DNA from: Streptomyces lanatus
GTDB taxonomy: Bacteria; Actinomycetota; Actinomycetes; Streptomycetales; Streptomycetaceae
Direction: 5' to 3'
Length of the DNA: 64,000 bases
Assembly (NCBI RefSeq): GCF_014655715.1
Contig: NZ_BNBM01000021.1
Coordinates: forward strand, 118,595 to 182,594
A program made the translations under genes and the position numbers. Every line of letters starts with the position of its first letter. Positions within the stretch are counted from its first letter, which is position 1. Below, piece by piece: positions 44,761 to 53,297 of this stretch. The notes under the pieces were generated by a model. The model saw nothing but the letters and a program-made list of their open reading frames with translations, ran no database searches and was not told the origin of the DNA.

Positions 44761-44831
44761 TCTCGTGTCTCCTCTGGAGTTCGCTTCGGGGTCTCCTCAG
44801 AAGCCGGACCTGTCCAAGGTGCAGATTTCTG

Positions 44832-45037
44832 CGTCATCGCGTCACGCACGTCATTTGTGCTTCTGACCTGCCGTTATGCGGTGACGCGGGCAGTTCGGGG
44901 CGTGTCATAGGGCGGGCTGGTGTTCTGTCATCCGTGACGCGGGTGACGCGGGGTGACGCGGGTTTGGTCGTCTGCGTCACCGCTGTAGCCGCTGGTCAGG
45001 AACCGCTTTCGGGTGGCTGGTGACGCGGGTGACGCAG
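44832..45037. repeat. GTGACGC iteron-like repeats (possible origin or Rep/repressor sites)
   Basis: In the 471-nt gap between xis and the replication gene, GTGACGC occurs directly at 44881, 44934, 44943, 44953, 45020 and 45029, with inverted copies (CGTCAC) at about 44840 and 44975 and near matches (CGTCAT) at 44832 and 44849. The copies at 44934-44960 and at 45020-45037 are spaced 9-10 bp apart. Confidence 0.65.
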
Positions 45038-45157
45038 GGCCTCTTCTGTTAGGAAAAAGAGAAGGGGTTGCGTCTGTGGTGGTGCCCAGCGGCTCAGGAC
45101 GTGAAGAAGGAGCCGCTTCGCGGCGCGACGGTTGGGGGCGGCGGCAAGCCGCCGGAA

Positions 45158-45201
45158 CAGCAAGAGGAGCACCGGTCGGGCGCGGGGTGCTCCTCTTGCT
45201 G
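45158..45201. terminator. Terminator after the replication gene
   Basis: A perfect 16-bp stem (45158-45173 with 45186-45201; arms begin CAGCAAGAGGAGCACC) and a 12-nt loop, 30 nt beyond the stop codon of the leftward replication gene. Confidence 0.85.
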
Positions 45202-45231
45202 GTTCGGTGCGGCGCGCCCTGGTGGCGAGGG

Positions 45232-46707
45232 TCAGAACGCCGCTTCCTGCTCATTCGGTGGCGGAAGCGGGGGTCGGGTCATCTCGATGTAGCGGGCGGA
45301 GCTGGTGCGGCCCCAGTCGATGAGGACGCCGCGTGCGGCGAGGGTCGGCTGTAGCCGCTTGAGCCGGTCGGAGAGGACCTTGCCGGTGGTGGGCCAGCCT
45401 TTGGGCAGGGGACGGCACTCCTCACCGCTGTACAGGTTGGTGAGGCAGTGCAGCCACTCCGATGACGTCATACGGACTTCCTCACCCCAGTCGAGTCCGG
45501 CAGCGTGCTTCAGAACCGTCTGCGCCAGCAGGTCTCCTTCGATGACGTCGTCGTTGAGGTCATCGAGGCTGGCCCGGTATGCGGCCAGCGAGCCGAAGCC
45601 GGTAGCCGCGTCGAGCTGCGCGCATAGGTGGGCAAAGTCGGCCATCCGCAGGTCGGTGGGGGTCTCCGCCTCCGCAGCCCGCACCTTCACTGTCAGGTCC
45701 AGCAGAGAGCCGAGAACAACCGGCAGGATCTCCGCGTACTCCGTCCACAGCTCTGCCTCGGTCCGCCGCACCCGGGGACGTACGAGACGGAGCGGGAGGA
45801 GGCGTTCGGCGAGATCGGGGCGGATGACGCCGACGTCGATGCCGGTCAGCAACATGGGGCGCCGGTAGCGGGAGCGGACGACGTCGCCGTCGGTGAAGAG
45901 GGCGCGCTTGATGCTCTCGGCGCCGGTCACGATGCAGCACATGAGGTCGGACAGGTCCGGGGGCAGGTGGGAGAGGTTGTCCAGGGCGGTGACCCATCCG
46001 GCGGCGACGGCCGTGATCATGTTCTCCTCGTCTTTCGGCGCCCGGCGCAGATCGCCGCTCATGCCCTCGATGATCCGCACCAGCATCCGGCCGCCGGTGG
46101 ACTTGCCCGCGCCTTGGGGGCCGGTGAGGAACGGCGCGGGAACGGGCACGGACGGCTCCAGGCAGCCGATCAGCCAGGCGATGGCCAGGCACTCGGTCTC
46201 GGCGCTGGCGAAGTTGCACAGGCGGAGCAGGAGGTCGATGCCCTTGCCGTTGGTGTCCTTGGCGGGCAGGGGGAGTTCGCCGGTGAGCTGGGTGCGCCGC
46301 CAGCACACCTCGCGCGGGTCGGGGGTGAGGATAGCCCAGCCGGTGGAGTGGATGCGGACGGACTTGCCGTCGTCACGGCCCAGGTCCAGCCAGGTTGCAC
46401 CGTCGAACCCGGGCGCCACGCGGATGTGGGTGGGCTGTACGTTCTCGGTCAGCGCGAGTGCTTCGATCAAGTCCAACGCCTCCTTGAGTGCCGTGCCGTT
46501 GAACACGCCGACCCCGTCCTTGAACAGGCCGACCATGAGTTCCTGCCGGTGGCTCCCCGTCGTGCCCTGGGAGCGGATGGGCCGGGCGACGGGGTGACCG
46601 CTCCTCTGCGCGTACACGGTCCCGTCGATGGTCCGGAAATACCGGAAGTGCGCTTGCGCGTAGTCGGTGATGATCTGGCGGGCCGGAGTCTTCTCATCCT
46701 CGGACAT
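45232..46707 (-). CDS. AICE replication ATPase (primase-helicase-like)
   Basis: A 491-residue P-loop ATPase. Walker A FLTGPQGAGKSTGGRMLVRI is near residue 200, the Walker B-like segment is WVTALDNLSHLPPDLSD, and sensor/arginine region RPMLLTGIDVGVIRPDLAERLLPL follows, as in phage/plasmid D5- or SF3-like replicative helicases. The N-terminal 180 residues carry no zinc motif. With the preceding primase-polymerase gene it should form the RepSA-equivalent replication module. Start MSEDEKTPARQ at 46707 is 3 nt from the upstream stop; the frame extends further but only as overlap. Confidence 0.85.
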   Translation of the reverse strand: MSEDEKTPARQIITDYAQAHFRYFRTIDGTVYAQRSGHPVARPIRSQGTTGSHRQELMVGLFKDGVGVFNGTALKEALDLIEALALTENVQPTHIRVAPGFDGATWLDLGRDDGKSVRIHSTGWAILTPDPREVCWRRTQLTGELPLPAKDTNGKGIDLLLRLCNFASAETECLAIAWLIGCLEPSVPVPAPFLTGPQGAGKSTGGRMLVRIIEGMSGDLRRAPKDEENMITAVAAGWVTALDNLSHLPPDLSDLMCCIVTGAESIKRALFTDGDVVRSRYRRPMLLTGIDVGVIRPDLAERLLPLRLVRPRVRRTEAELWTEYAEILPVVLGSLLDLTVKVRAAEAETPTDLRMADFAHLCAQLDAATGFGSLAAYRASLDDLNDDVIEGDLLAQTVLKHAAGLDWGEEVRMTSSEWLHCLTNLYSGEECRPLPKGWPTTGKVLSDRLKRLQPTLAARGVLIDWGRTSSARYIEMTRPPLPPPNEQEAAF

Positions 46708-46709
46708 GA

Positions 46710-47549
46710 CTACAGTCCCAACCTGGTACGGGCGTTGTTCCACGCTTCGGTGCAGTGCCGGGGCGATTCGCCCTTGGCCTGCGCGGCGGTGAACAGCCGC
46801 GCGATATGGGCGTCGGTGAGGCAGCCGCACCTGCCGTGGACGGACAGCACGGCGAGGAACGTCCTGTACACGGTGGTGTGCACCGCGCTGGACGCTTCCG
46901 TGATCTGCTGTTCTGCCATGGCGATGCCGCGAGCTAGGTAGATGGGCGTGCGGTGTCGGCATTCCCCGCCCCCGGCCAACGCGGGCACGCTCAGACCCTG
47001 CGGCACCGGACGGACGACGGCGGGCTCCTTCACGGCCAGCGCACGCACCGTCTCCGGCAAGGCCGTCAGGGTGCCAATGCCGGGACCGACCCAGCGGGCG
47101 TAGGCCATCGTGGACTTGATGTCCACGCCGTCACGGACAGCGTTCACGGAGCCCATGGCGCCCTGGTAGATCCGGTGCTCTCCGCGCGTGGTGGCCACGG
47201 TCCGGGTGGAGGGCAGGGCCCGCCTCGCCCAGGCGATGGCGTCCGCGTTGTCGAGATCCACGACGGTGAGGCCGGCGCCGCCGGGGTGGTAGGCGACCGC
47301 TGCGGCCTTGCGCCACGACCGTGCCCACGTCGGCGAGTTGATGATGTGGGGGTCGGTGGTTGCGGCGGCCCAGCCGTGGCAGGGCGCCGGGCAGGTGCAG
47401 GGGCCGGGGGTCTTCATGTTCGGCCGGCCACCGCACGCATTCTGTGCGCATGCCGGGCAGTTCCCGAAGGGCCCTTTGCCCTGGCGCAGGGGCAGCACGG
47501 GCAGGCCGCTGGCCGCGAGGCAGAGGGCCGTGTGCAGGGATCCGCTCAT
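46710..47549 (-). CDS. Bifunctional DNA primase/polymerase (prim-pol)
   Basis: A 279-residue protein of the AEP prim-pol type. Landmarks: LPVLPLRQGKGPFGNCPAC at the N-terminus, with Cys pairs in CPACAQNACGG and CTCPAPCHG; GLTVVDLDNADAIAWARRAL, providing the catalytic DLD; and TTRGEHRIYQG. Prim-pols replace RepSA in many AICEs and start replication of the excised circle. It is coupled to the PAPS-reductase-like gene upstream (ATGA overlap) and to the ATPase gene downstream (2-nt gap). Confidence 0.88.
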   Translation of the reverse strand: MSGSLHTALCLAASGLPVLPLRQGKGPFGNCPACAQNACGGRPNMKTPGPCTCPAPCHGWAAATTDPHIINSPTWARSWRKAAAVAYHPGGAGLTVVDLDNADAIAWARRALPSTRTVATTRGEHRIYQGAMGSVNAVRDGVDIKSTMAYARWVGPGIGTLTALPETVRALAVKEPAVVRPVPQGLSVPALAGGGECRHRTPIYLARGIAMAEQQITEASSAVHTTVYRTFLAVLSVHGRCGCLTDAHIARLFTAAQAKGESPRHCTEAWNNARTRLGL

Positions 47550-48397
47550 GCCGCGGCCTCCTGCGGTTCACTGGAGGTGAAGCAGCCACAGCCGCCTTCA
47601 TCGAACAGGTCGAGCTGTTCCGGCTGCTCTTCGATGCGGCGGCGGAGCGCGGCCAGCGTGAGCGGCTTCGTTGTGCCACCCCGCCGGTCACGCAGGATCG
47701 ACACGTTTTTGCCGAGCAGGCGGCGCATCTTCTCCTCCGCGGCCTCGGCTCGGGCGTACCGCTCCGGGAAGACCTCCAGCAGCCGCACCCACTGCGCCTG
47801 ACCGCCCTTGACGCACATGCCGCCGCAGTTGTTGTGCGCGAAGCCGAGCCGATACAGGCGCGGGTCGATCAGCCCGGCCGCGCGGGCTTCCGCGCGGAGC
47901 TGGTCCTTGTCGCGGTATGGAGGCTCGGCCAGGGGGTATTCCGCCCGCCACGGCTCCCAACTGGCCCGGTTGCCGGGGATACGGTCGGGCTCGGACCAGT
48001 CCAGACCGATGTGCAGCACCGTGTTGGTGAACGTCAGCTCCGGGTTGGCGGCGAGCCAGTCACGGCACATCTTCAGCTTCAGCTCAAGGGCGCAGTGCGC
48101 GAGCTGCGTGTTGCCGAGCCACCGCTTGTCTTCGAAGACCTGCCACGGGTCACGACCGTCGGCGACGCGGGTGATCGGCACGCGAAGCTGAGCGCTGGCC
48201 TGCTCGTTGAACGTGTACAGGTCCTCGTCCTCGACCAGGGTGTCGGCGAACAGCAGGATGGTGTTGGCCGCGCCGTGCTGGGCGATGACGTGGCGGGCGG
48301 TGGCCCATGAGGTGATGCCGCCGGACCACATCACGACGTGTGTCAGATCGCGGCGCAGCGTGCGGGCTGCTCGCCGGATGTCGGTGGGTTGCGTCAT
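47546..48397 (-). CDS. PAPS-reductase-like PP-loop ATP pyrophosphatase
   Basis: A 283-residue adenine-nucleotide alpha-hydrolase. The PP-loop is VVMWSGGITSWATARHVIA (SGGxxS), followed by ILLFADTLVEDEDLY and the Cys/His-rich LGFAHNNCGGMCVKGGQAQW. The C-terminus holds CGCF. Related proteins are frequent in actinophages and AICEs and include sulfur-transfer enzymes for nucleic acids, but they are distinct from assimilatory CysH. No dnd-like genes accompany it. Start MTQPTDIRRAART at 48397 has GGAGG 15 nt upstream; its stop overlaps the prim-pol start. Confidence 0.82.
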   Translation of the reverse strand: MTQPTDIRRAARTLRRDLTHVVMWSGGITSWATARHVIAQHGAANTILLFADTLVEDEDLYTFNEQASAQLRVPITRVADGRDPWQVFEDKRWLGNTQLAHCALELKLKMCRDWLAANPELTFTNTVLHIGLDWSEPDRIPGNRASWEPWRAEYPLAEPPYRDKDQLRAEARAAGLIDPRLYRLGFAHNNCGGMCVKGGQAQWVRLLEVFPERYARAEAAEEKMRRLLGKNVSILRDRRGGTTKPLTLAALRRRIEEQPEQLDLFDEGGCGCFTSSEPQEAAA

Positions 48398-48486
48398 GCT
48401 GGGAGGCCTCCACAGGTCTGTAGATGGCAGGTGGACAAGGGCGGCCCCGGTTCTTTGGCGAGATGCGGGGGCCGCCCTTGGCGTAG

Positions 48487-48729
48487 CTAGAAGGGCGGTT
48501 CGTCGCTGTAGCCGACCGGGCCCCACGGGTCACGGCCGCTGCCACGGCGACGCAGCAATCGGGGTCGGCGCGGCAGGGGGAGCAGGAACCACCGGCGGGT
48601 CTCGTTCCAGCAGCCGCAGGGTTCCCAGTCGGTACCGGCGTACTCGCCGGTGTCGTAGTCGCCGTAATCGTGCTCGAACCCGCCCTCGCCGTCACAGTCA
48701 CGGCAGTTGGGGCGGGGCGTGTCGGTCAA
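48487..48729 (-). CDS. Small Cys-rich AICE protein
   Basis: An 80-residue protein starting MTDTPRPNCRDCDGEGGFEH and continuing with tyrosine/aspartate-rich sequence, CGCWNETRRW and a basic PLPRRPRLLRRRGSGRD segment. The Cys pattern CxxCxGxG...CxC looks like half of a DnaJ-type zinc site. I recognise the type as common in Streptomyces integrative elements but know no function. It lies between the PAPS-reductase-like gene and the small membrane protein gene. Confidence 0.7.
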   Translation of the reverse strand: MTDTPRPNCRDCDGEGGFEHDYGDYDTGEYAGTDWEPCGCWNETRRWFLLPLPRRPRLLRRRGSGRDPWGPVGYSDEPPF

Positions 48730-48799
48730 GACCAGGGCCCGGCGAGGCCAGTGGGCGACCTAGATGCGCAGTCGGATCACGAGTGTTGATCTCCCTCTG

Positions 48800-49243
48800 T
48801 CAGCCGTAGAACTTGTTTCGTTTGATGACGGCCTTGCGGATGTTGACGGTGGTTCCGCCCTTGTGGCCGCTCGCGCTGAACACCTGCACCGCGATCCATC
48901 CGCCGAAGATCACGGCGGCGAGGGTGATGAGCTGAGTGATTAGCGCGGTGAGTGCGGTGATGAACGTGGTCAGCAGGAGTAGTCCGCCGCACACGGCGAG
49001 GAACCCGACGCCTCCGAGGGCGACGTTCACGGCCGCGCGGGAGACAGGCGGCTTGGCCGCGACCGGTTCGGGCTTGGCGGGCTCGATGGCGTAGCCGGTG
49101 ATGACGCGGCCGTCCGGCAGGACGACGCTCGCCACGGCCGGGACGGTGCCCGGCTGGACGGGTACGAGCGGCGCGGGCGGGTGCGTGGTGACGGGTTGGG
49201 GGTGGTGGACTTCGACGGCCGTGGGTCGCTCGGGGTGGACCAT
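48800..49243 (-). CDS. Small AICE membrane protein
   Basis: A 147-residue protein. A Pro/Thr/Val-rich hydrophilic start (HPERPTAVEVHHPQPVTTHP) leads to two closely spaced TM helices (NVALGGVGFLAVCGGLLLLT and TALITQLITLAAVIFGGWIA) and a basic end (GTTVNIRKAVIKRNKFYG). It is probably a Spd-type mating or spread protein by position, next to the translocase gene. ATG 49243 has GAGGGAGCC upstream. Confidence 0.72.
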   Translation of the reverse strand: MVHPERPTAVEVHHPQPVTTHPPAPLVPVQPGTVPAVASVVLPDGRVITGYAIEPAKPEPVAAKPPVSRAAVNVALGGVGFLAVCGGLLLLTTFITALTALITQLITLAAVIFGGWIAVQVFSASGHKGGTTVNIRKAVIKRNKFYG

Positions 49244-49329
49244 GAGGGCTCCCTCGGGTGTGCCGCGCGGGCCCGTGCCAGGGTGTGACGCGGGCCCGCG
49301 CGGTTGAGTGTCAGGCAGGTGTGAGGGGG

Positions 49330-49420
49330 GTGTTACGCGTTGGGTGTTAGGGCGCGTAACACCGCGTCTGCCTAGGGGTTTGGGTGTTAGGCGGCGTAAC
49401 ACCGTTAGGGGTGTTACGCG
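49330..49420. repeat. clt-like repeat cluster (possible TraB recognition sequences)
   Basis: Four GTGTTA(C/G)G-type units: GTGTTACGCG at 49330 and 49411, and two dyads GGTGTTAG...CGTAACACC at 49343-49363 and 49383-49403. The last unit overlaps the stop codon of the FtsK/TraB gene. This resembles the TRS-bearing clt loci that Streptomyces TraB translocases bind. Confidence 0.65.
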
Positions 49421-51465
49421 GCTGCGAGGGCGGGGACGATGCGCCACCGGCCGGTGGTGTTCGTCGCCTCCAGGCGGCCCTCCAGGGCGGCGTCCTTGAG
49501 CCGCAGGGAGACCCAGGAGCGGGAGAGGTGGTGGCGGTCGCACCAGTCGGTGAAGTCCTTCGGGCCGACAATCATCTGACCGTCGCTCTCGAACTCCTCC
49601 AGCGCGCGGGCGAACAACTGCCGCGCCTCTTCCGGGGAGGGCTTGTGGCCGCTCTCCTGCCCGAACAGTGGGACGTCGTCGCCCTCTTCGGGCTCCGGGA
49701 GTTCGGCCTCGGGGTCGATGTGTGCGTCCTCCGGGTCCACCATCAGCCCGTCGTGGTCCATGGCGTCCTCCCCGTTCACGAGCGTGAGCTGAGGCGCGGC
49801 CGGGTCGTCCGCGCCGGACCGGCCGGTGTAGGCGCGTCCGGCGATGGACGAGACCGCGCCGGCGGTGACGGGATCGGCTGCTGCGCCGTTGCGCTGTGCC
49901 CACGCGGCGAGGGCTTCCATGACCTTCACCGCGTGCTGGGTGAAGCGGCGGGTGCGGGCCGGGGAGGGGTAGCGGTCCTCGGGGATACCGGGTGACACGA
50001 CGTAGCAGTAGCCGGGGCGCCGGTTGCCCCACGCGCCCGGGTGGGCGCCCGCAGCCAGTACCTCGTCCGGCAGGCAGAACCCCTCATCGCGCGGGTCGCA
50101 GCCGAGCGCGATCACGGACGGGAGGGAGGCGCGGGTGCTGGTGGACATCTGGTCGTAGGAGGGGCGCTGCAGCGAGACGATCAGGGAGATCCCGGCGGAG
50201 CGAGCCTCCTGAGCGATCCCAGTGAACGCGTCGTCTCCCAGCGCGCGCAGGGTGTTGGCGGCTTCCTCGAACCAGGCCACCATGAATGGCATGCCCTCAC
50301 AGCCGCACGACCGGCCGTCCGACCGGCACGTGTGCTCGGGGTCGTTCTGCTGCTGCGCTGCTGCCGGGGTCCACTGGCGGTAGCCGTGCGCGCCGAGCCA
50401 GCGCGTGCGCGCGGGGATGGCGGCGCTGACGGCCTCCACCATGACCTCGGTGTCCGTGCCGCCCTCAACACCCCAGTCCAGGCCGGGGCGCAGCGGCGCG
50501 AAGTCCTGGAACGCCTTGGGGTCGGAGAACATCACGATGACGTCCCGGCGGGAGAGGATCTCCGTCAGGAGGTTCAGCGCCGTGTCGCCCTTGCCGGAGC
50601 CGGTCCCGCCCGCGATCAGAAGGTGCGTGGAGTTGCGGCCGGCGTCCGGATCACCCGGAAGCCAGATCAGCAGATCGGCTCCGTCGTCGTAGCGGCCGAG
50701 GTTGAGCGGGTCGGCGATCGAACCACCCAGGTTCGAGGGGCCCTCCCACTCCACCACCTCGGACAGCATGTCCTCGGGCACGATCACCAGCTCACCGCGC
50801 CGCGCGGAGCCCGCGTCCGGGGTGTAGCGCACGGCGGACGTCGGCAGGTCCAGCGCGGACGCGATCCGCGCCAGAGCCTTGGTGACGTCCTCGTTGGTCT
50901 GTTCCCCCGCCTCCAGCGCGATGGGCGCGGTGACCCGGTTCGGCTCCACCTTCGCCGCGCCGATCTGCGCCCGCGCCAGCCCGACCTTGGCCAGCAGGCC
51001 CTTGTCGCTGTTCTCGCCGGACGCGTCCGAGGTTCGGAGCATCATGCGGACGTTCCACGACAGGGCGATGGTGGCGCCGCCCATCAGGTACAGGTCGGGC
51101 AGCGGCCCGGCGAGCGGTCCGGCGAGTGATGCGGCGGTGAACCAGGCGGTACCGGCCGCCACGGTGATGGCGGAGTGCAGGCGCCGCTGTGTGCTCGTGG
51201 ACCGGCCCGCCCACCAGGTCGCGGCCGTCAGGGCGACGGACGACAGGGTGAGCCCCACGGCCGCCCCCGCCGAGCCCGCCCACATGAGGCTGGCTCCCCC
51301 GCCGGCCAGGCCGAGCCCGCCGACGCCGAGCCACGGCGGCAGGTGTGGCTTGGCCCGGTTCAGCAGGTACGCCCGCACCGTGCCTCCGCTGGATTGCGCC
51401 TCGTGCACTGCGTCGACCCGAAGGGGGTAGGTCCGGCCGTCCTGGTCGGTCCACTTGTGCCCCAT
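49414..51465 (-). CDS. traB: FtsK/SpoIIIE-type conjugative DNA translocase (TraB/TraSA)
   Basis: A 683-residue septal DNA translocase. Residues 40-145 form about four TM segments; the motor domain has Walker A HLLIAGGTGSGKGDTALNLL (residues 281-300), Walker B MPFMVAWFEEAANT, and LIVSLQRPSYDQMSTSTRAS. The C-terminal 80 residues (FTDWCDRHHLSRSWVSLRLK) are a winged helix that in TraB contacts 8-bp clt repeats; such repeats lie at this gene's 3' end. It moves double-stranded DNA between hyphae, unlike relaxase-based conjugation. RBS AAGGAGG precedes ATG 51465. Confidence 0.94.
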   Translation of the reverse strand: MGHKWTDQDGRTYPLRVDAVHEAQSSGGTVRAYLLNRAKPHLPPWLGVGGLGLAGGGASLMWAGSAGAAVGLTLSSVALTAATWWAGRSTSTQRRLHSAITVAAGTAWFTAASLAGPLAGPLPDLYLMGGATIALSWNVRMMLRTSDASGENSDKGLLAKVGLARAQIGAAKVEPNRVTAPIALEAGEQTNEDVTKALARIASALDLPTSAVRYTPDAGSARRGELVIVPEDMLSEVVEWEGPSNLGGSIADPLNLGRYDDGADLLIWLPGDPDAGRNSTHLLIAGGTGSGKGDTALNLLTEILSRRDVIVMFSDPKAFQDFAPLRPGLDWGVEGGTDTEVMVEAVSAAIPARTRWLGAHGYRQWTPAAAQQQNDPEHTCRSDGRSCGCEGMPFMVAWFEEAANTLRALGDDAFTGIAQEARSAGISLIVSLQRPSYDQMSTSTRASLPSVIALGCDPRDEGFCLPDEVLAAGAHPGAWGNRRPGYCYVVSPGIPEDRYPSPARTRRFTQHAVKVMEALAAWAQRNGAAADPVTAGAVSSIAGRAYTGRSGADDPAAPQLTLVNGEDAMDHDGLMVDPEDAHIDPEAELPEPEEGDDVPLFGQESGHKPSPEEARQLFARALEEFESDGQMIVGPKDFTDWCDRHHLSRSWVSLRLKDAALEGRLEATNTTGRWRIVPALAAA

Positions 51466-51480
51466 GGTCGTACCTCCTTA

Positions 51481-52077
51481 CTACTGCTGGGCCCAGTCGA
51501 TGACCGGCTGCTGCGGCTTGCGGGCACGGTGACGGACGCGGTTGATCTCTTCCTCGAACTCCTGCTGGAAGGTCGAGTAGCAGGCAGCGGCCTTCTTCGC
51601 CGCGTCCCGCAGGTCGTTGGCGGCGCCCTGCATCTTGCGGGCCACCTTCGCGGCGCGGATGCGGGAGCCGAACGCGCGGCCGTCGGGGTCCGGCACGGCC
51701 GCCAGCACGCCCTTGAGGATCTCGGCAGCCATGGCCACCTCGATCGACAGCGTCACACCGGCCGCGCGCAGGGTGTTGCAGTAGTTCCGCACCTGCGCCG
51801 GGGAGGTGAACTCCGGGGACGGCAGCAGGGACTGAACGTGCGAGCCGCCCCCGCCCCCGCGGGCGACGTTCTTGTTGTTGTTCACGGTGACGTTGATCGG
51901 CGGGACGATCGAGCCGCCCAGCGCGCCAACGAACCCGCCAGCCGCGGCGCCCGCGTTGGCGAACTTGTTCGGCTTGTCGCTGGTTCCTGTGGTTGCGTCG
52001 ACGCGCGGCCTGCCCGCCTGCTGAGCCTGCCGGTAGCGCCGGTTGGCGGCCCGGTTGGCGGATCCGTTGTCTGCCAT
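51481..52077 (-). CDS. Plasmid transfer protein TraA-like
   Basis: A 198-residue protein. A basic start with RAANRRYRQAQQ, a Gly/Ala-rich hydrophobic patch (AGAAAGGFVGALGGSIVPPI), an Asn-rich segment (NVTVNNNKNV), and a conserved helical domain SPEFTSPAQVRNYCNTLRAA through EVAMAAEILKGVLAAVPDPD. Annotated TraA in Streptomyces plasmids and AICEs; function not established but always upstream of traB. The stop is 16 nt before the traB start. Confidence 0.82.
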   Translation of the reverse strand: MADNGSANRAANRRYRQAQQAGRPRVDATTGTSDKPNKFANAGAAAGGFVGALGGSIVPPINVTVNNNKNVARGGGGGSHVQSLLPSPEFTSPAQVRNYCNTLRAAGVTLSIEVAMAAEILKGVLAAVPDPDGRAFGSRIRAAKVARKMQGAANDLRDAAKKAAACYSTFQQEFEEEINRVRHRARKPQQPVIDWAQQ

Positions 52078-52095
52078 CTGGCGATCTCCTTGAGG

Positions 52096-52596
52096 TCAGT
52101 GGGTGCGGCGGACGATGAACCAGGCGGCCTGAGCAGCGATCAGACCGAGCAGCCAGACCAGCTCAAGAGGACCGGTCAGCGGCCCGAACCCGGCGGCCAG
52201 CGCCAGCCAGGCCAGCCCGATTGAGGCGAGGGCGGCCAAGCCGATACGCCAGGCCAGGACGGATCCGGTGCCGGGACGGCGGCGCTGCATGACCGCCAGC
52301 CACACCAGCGGACCGGCCGCGAGCGGGGCGAGCACCAGCCCGGACCACCACGCCATCGCGTGCAGCAGGCCAGCCACCGCCAGCGCCACCAGGGCGAAGC
52401 CGGTCGGGGCGAGCGCGCGGCGGTGGTCCCACAGCATCAGTGCGAGACCGGTGAGCGCCTGGCGGGTCAGGGAGGGGCGTTCGGGCACCACGACCACGAA
52501 CGGGTCACCACCGCGACGGCCACGCTGGCGGGGGATGCGCACGGTGTGAACGCTTGCGCCGCTCTTCACGGCGCGGGTACGGGTACGGCTGGACAC
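52096..52596 (-). CDS. AICE membrane protein (Spd-like)
   Basis: A 166-residue membrane protein. An Arg-rich N-terminus (SSRTRTRAVKSG, HTVRIPRQRGRRGG) precedes four TM helices (APTGFALVALAVAGLLHAMA, LVLAPLAAGPLVWLAV, IGLAALASIGLAWLALAA, LVWLLGLIAAQAAWFIV). By position just before traA/traB it should act in intramycelial spread. The GTG at 52596 has GGGAG at 7-8 nt. Confidence 0.75.
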   Translation of the reverse strand: MSSRTRTRAVKSGASVHTVRIPRQRGRRGGDPFVVVVPERPSLTRQALTGLALMLWDHRRALAPTGFALVALAVAGLLHAMAWWSGLVLAPLAAGPLVWLAVMQRRRPGTGSVLAWRIGLAALASIGLAWLALAAGFGPLTGPLELVWLLGLIAAQAAWFIVRRTH

Positions 52597-52646
52597 AGCG
52601 GGACTCCCGGGTGAGAGAGGGAAAGCGGCGGAGGCGGTGGGTGTGT

Positions 52647-52886
52647 TCACGCGGTCGGGCGGGGCAGCGCACGGCACTTCTCGGCGTGCTGCTGCGCCCA
52701 CTGCTTGACCGCGCCCGTCTCGTACGACCACTTGCTGAAGCGGATACCGCAGCCCTGGCAGGTGGCGATGGACTTCTCGGTGCCCTTGGCGACGTCCACC
52801 GTCAGCTCCGGGTCGTGCAGCAGCTCGGCGGCGCGGGTGAGGTAGCGGACGATGACGCCCTCGGGCCAGACAGTCGTGGCACGCAT
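52647..52886 (-). CDS. Small AICE zinc-ribbon-like protein
   Basis: A 79-residue protein with CQGCGIRFSKWSY and, later, HAEKC, a plausible CxxC...HxxxC zinc site. The N-terminal half (VIVRYLTRAAELLHDPEL) is helical. Commonly seen in Streptomyces AICEs between spd genes; function unknown. Confidence 0.72.
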   Translation of the reverse strand: MRATTVWPEGVIVRYLTRAAELLHDPELTVDVAKGTEKSIATCQGCGIRFSKWSYETGAVKQWAQQHAEKCRALPRPTA

Positions 52887-52913
52887 GTGGTGTGTCTCCT
52901 GGAAGTTGAAGGG

Positions 52914-53297
52914 TCAGGCGCTGCGCTGTTCTTCGGCGGCCACGCACAGACCGCAGATGCCGTACGAGCGGGGGATGCAGTAGCCGACGTCCATGCGGCA
53001 GCGCGGGCAGGTGCGGCGGGCGAGCATCGCCAGCGCGAGCGCACCCCACTTGCGCGACGTCATCGGACGGACCGGCTTGGCCAGGTCCTCGCGGTAGAGG
53101 TAGGCGACGCGGGGCGTGTTGCAGCGCCGATTGATCCGCATGAGCTGAGCGGCGACCGGCTGCCCGCCCGGCCGTAAGCCGCGGGCGCGGAGCTGGCGGC
53201 GGGTGGCGTAGCCGTCCGGGGCCATGCGCCACGGGTAGGTGGGGATGCCGTAGCGGGCGCCGTTCGGGTCGAAGCACTTGGCGTAGGCGCTCGGCAT
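52914..53297 (-). CDS. RRQ-type conserved AICE protein with zinc ribbon
   Basis: A 127-residue protein: MPSAYAKCFDPNGARYG, GYATRRQLRARGLRPGGQPV and C-terminal CPRCRMDVGYCIPRSYGICGLC, the latter a four-cysteine ribbon. The RRQLRARGLRPG stretch is a recurring motif in plasmid-borne proteins near rep or spd genes and may contact DNA or RNA. Start overlaps the stop of the DUF2637 gene (TGATG). Confidence 0.75.
   Translation of the reverse strand: MPSAYAKCFDPNGARYGIPTYPWRMAPDGYATRRQLRARGLRPGGQPVAAQLMRINRRCNTPRVAYLYREDLAKPVRPMTSRKWGALALAMLARRTCPRCRMDVGYCIPRSYGICGLCVAAEEQRSA

Noticed and set aside
44832..45037. CRISPR array
   Set aside because: The repeats are only 7-9 bp, irregularly spaced and without unique spacers of constant size; they fit iterons.
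45628..46941. Rightward frame opposite the AICE replication ATPase
   Set aside because: Shadow of the ATPase gene; no family resemblance.
47546..48397. Reading the PAPS-reductase-like gene as DndC of a phosphorothioation system
   Set aside because: No dndA/B/D/E or ssp partners are present and the gene is coupled to prim-pol.
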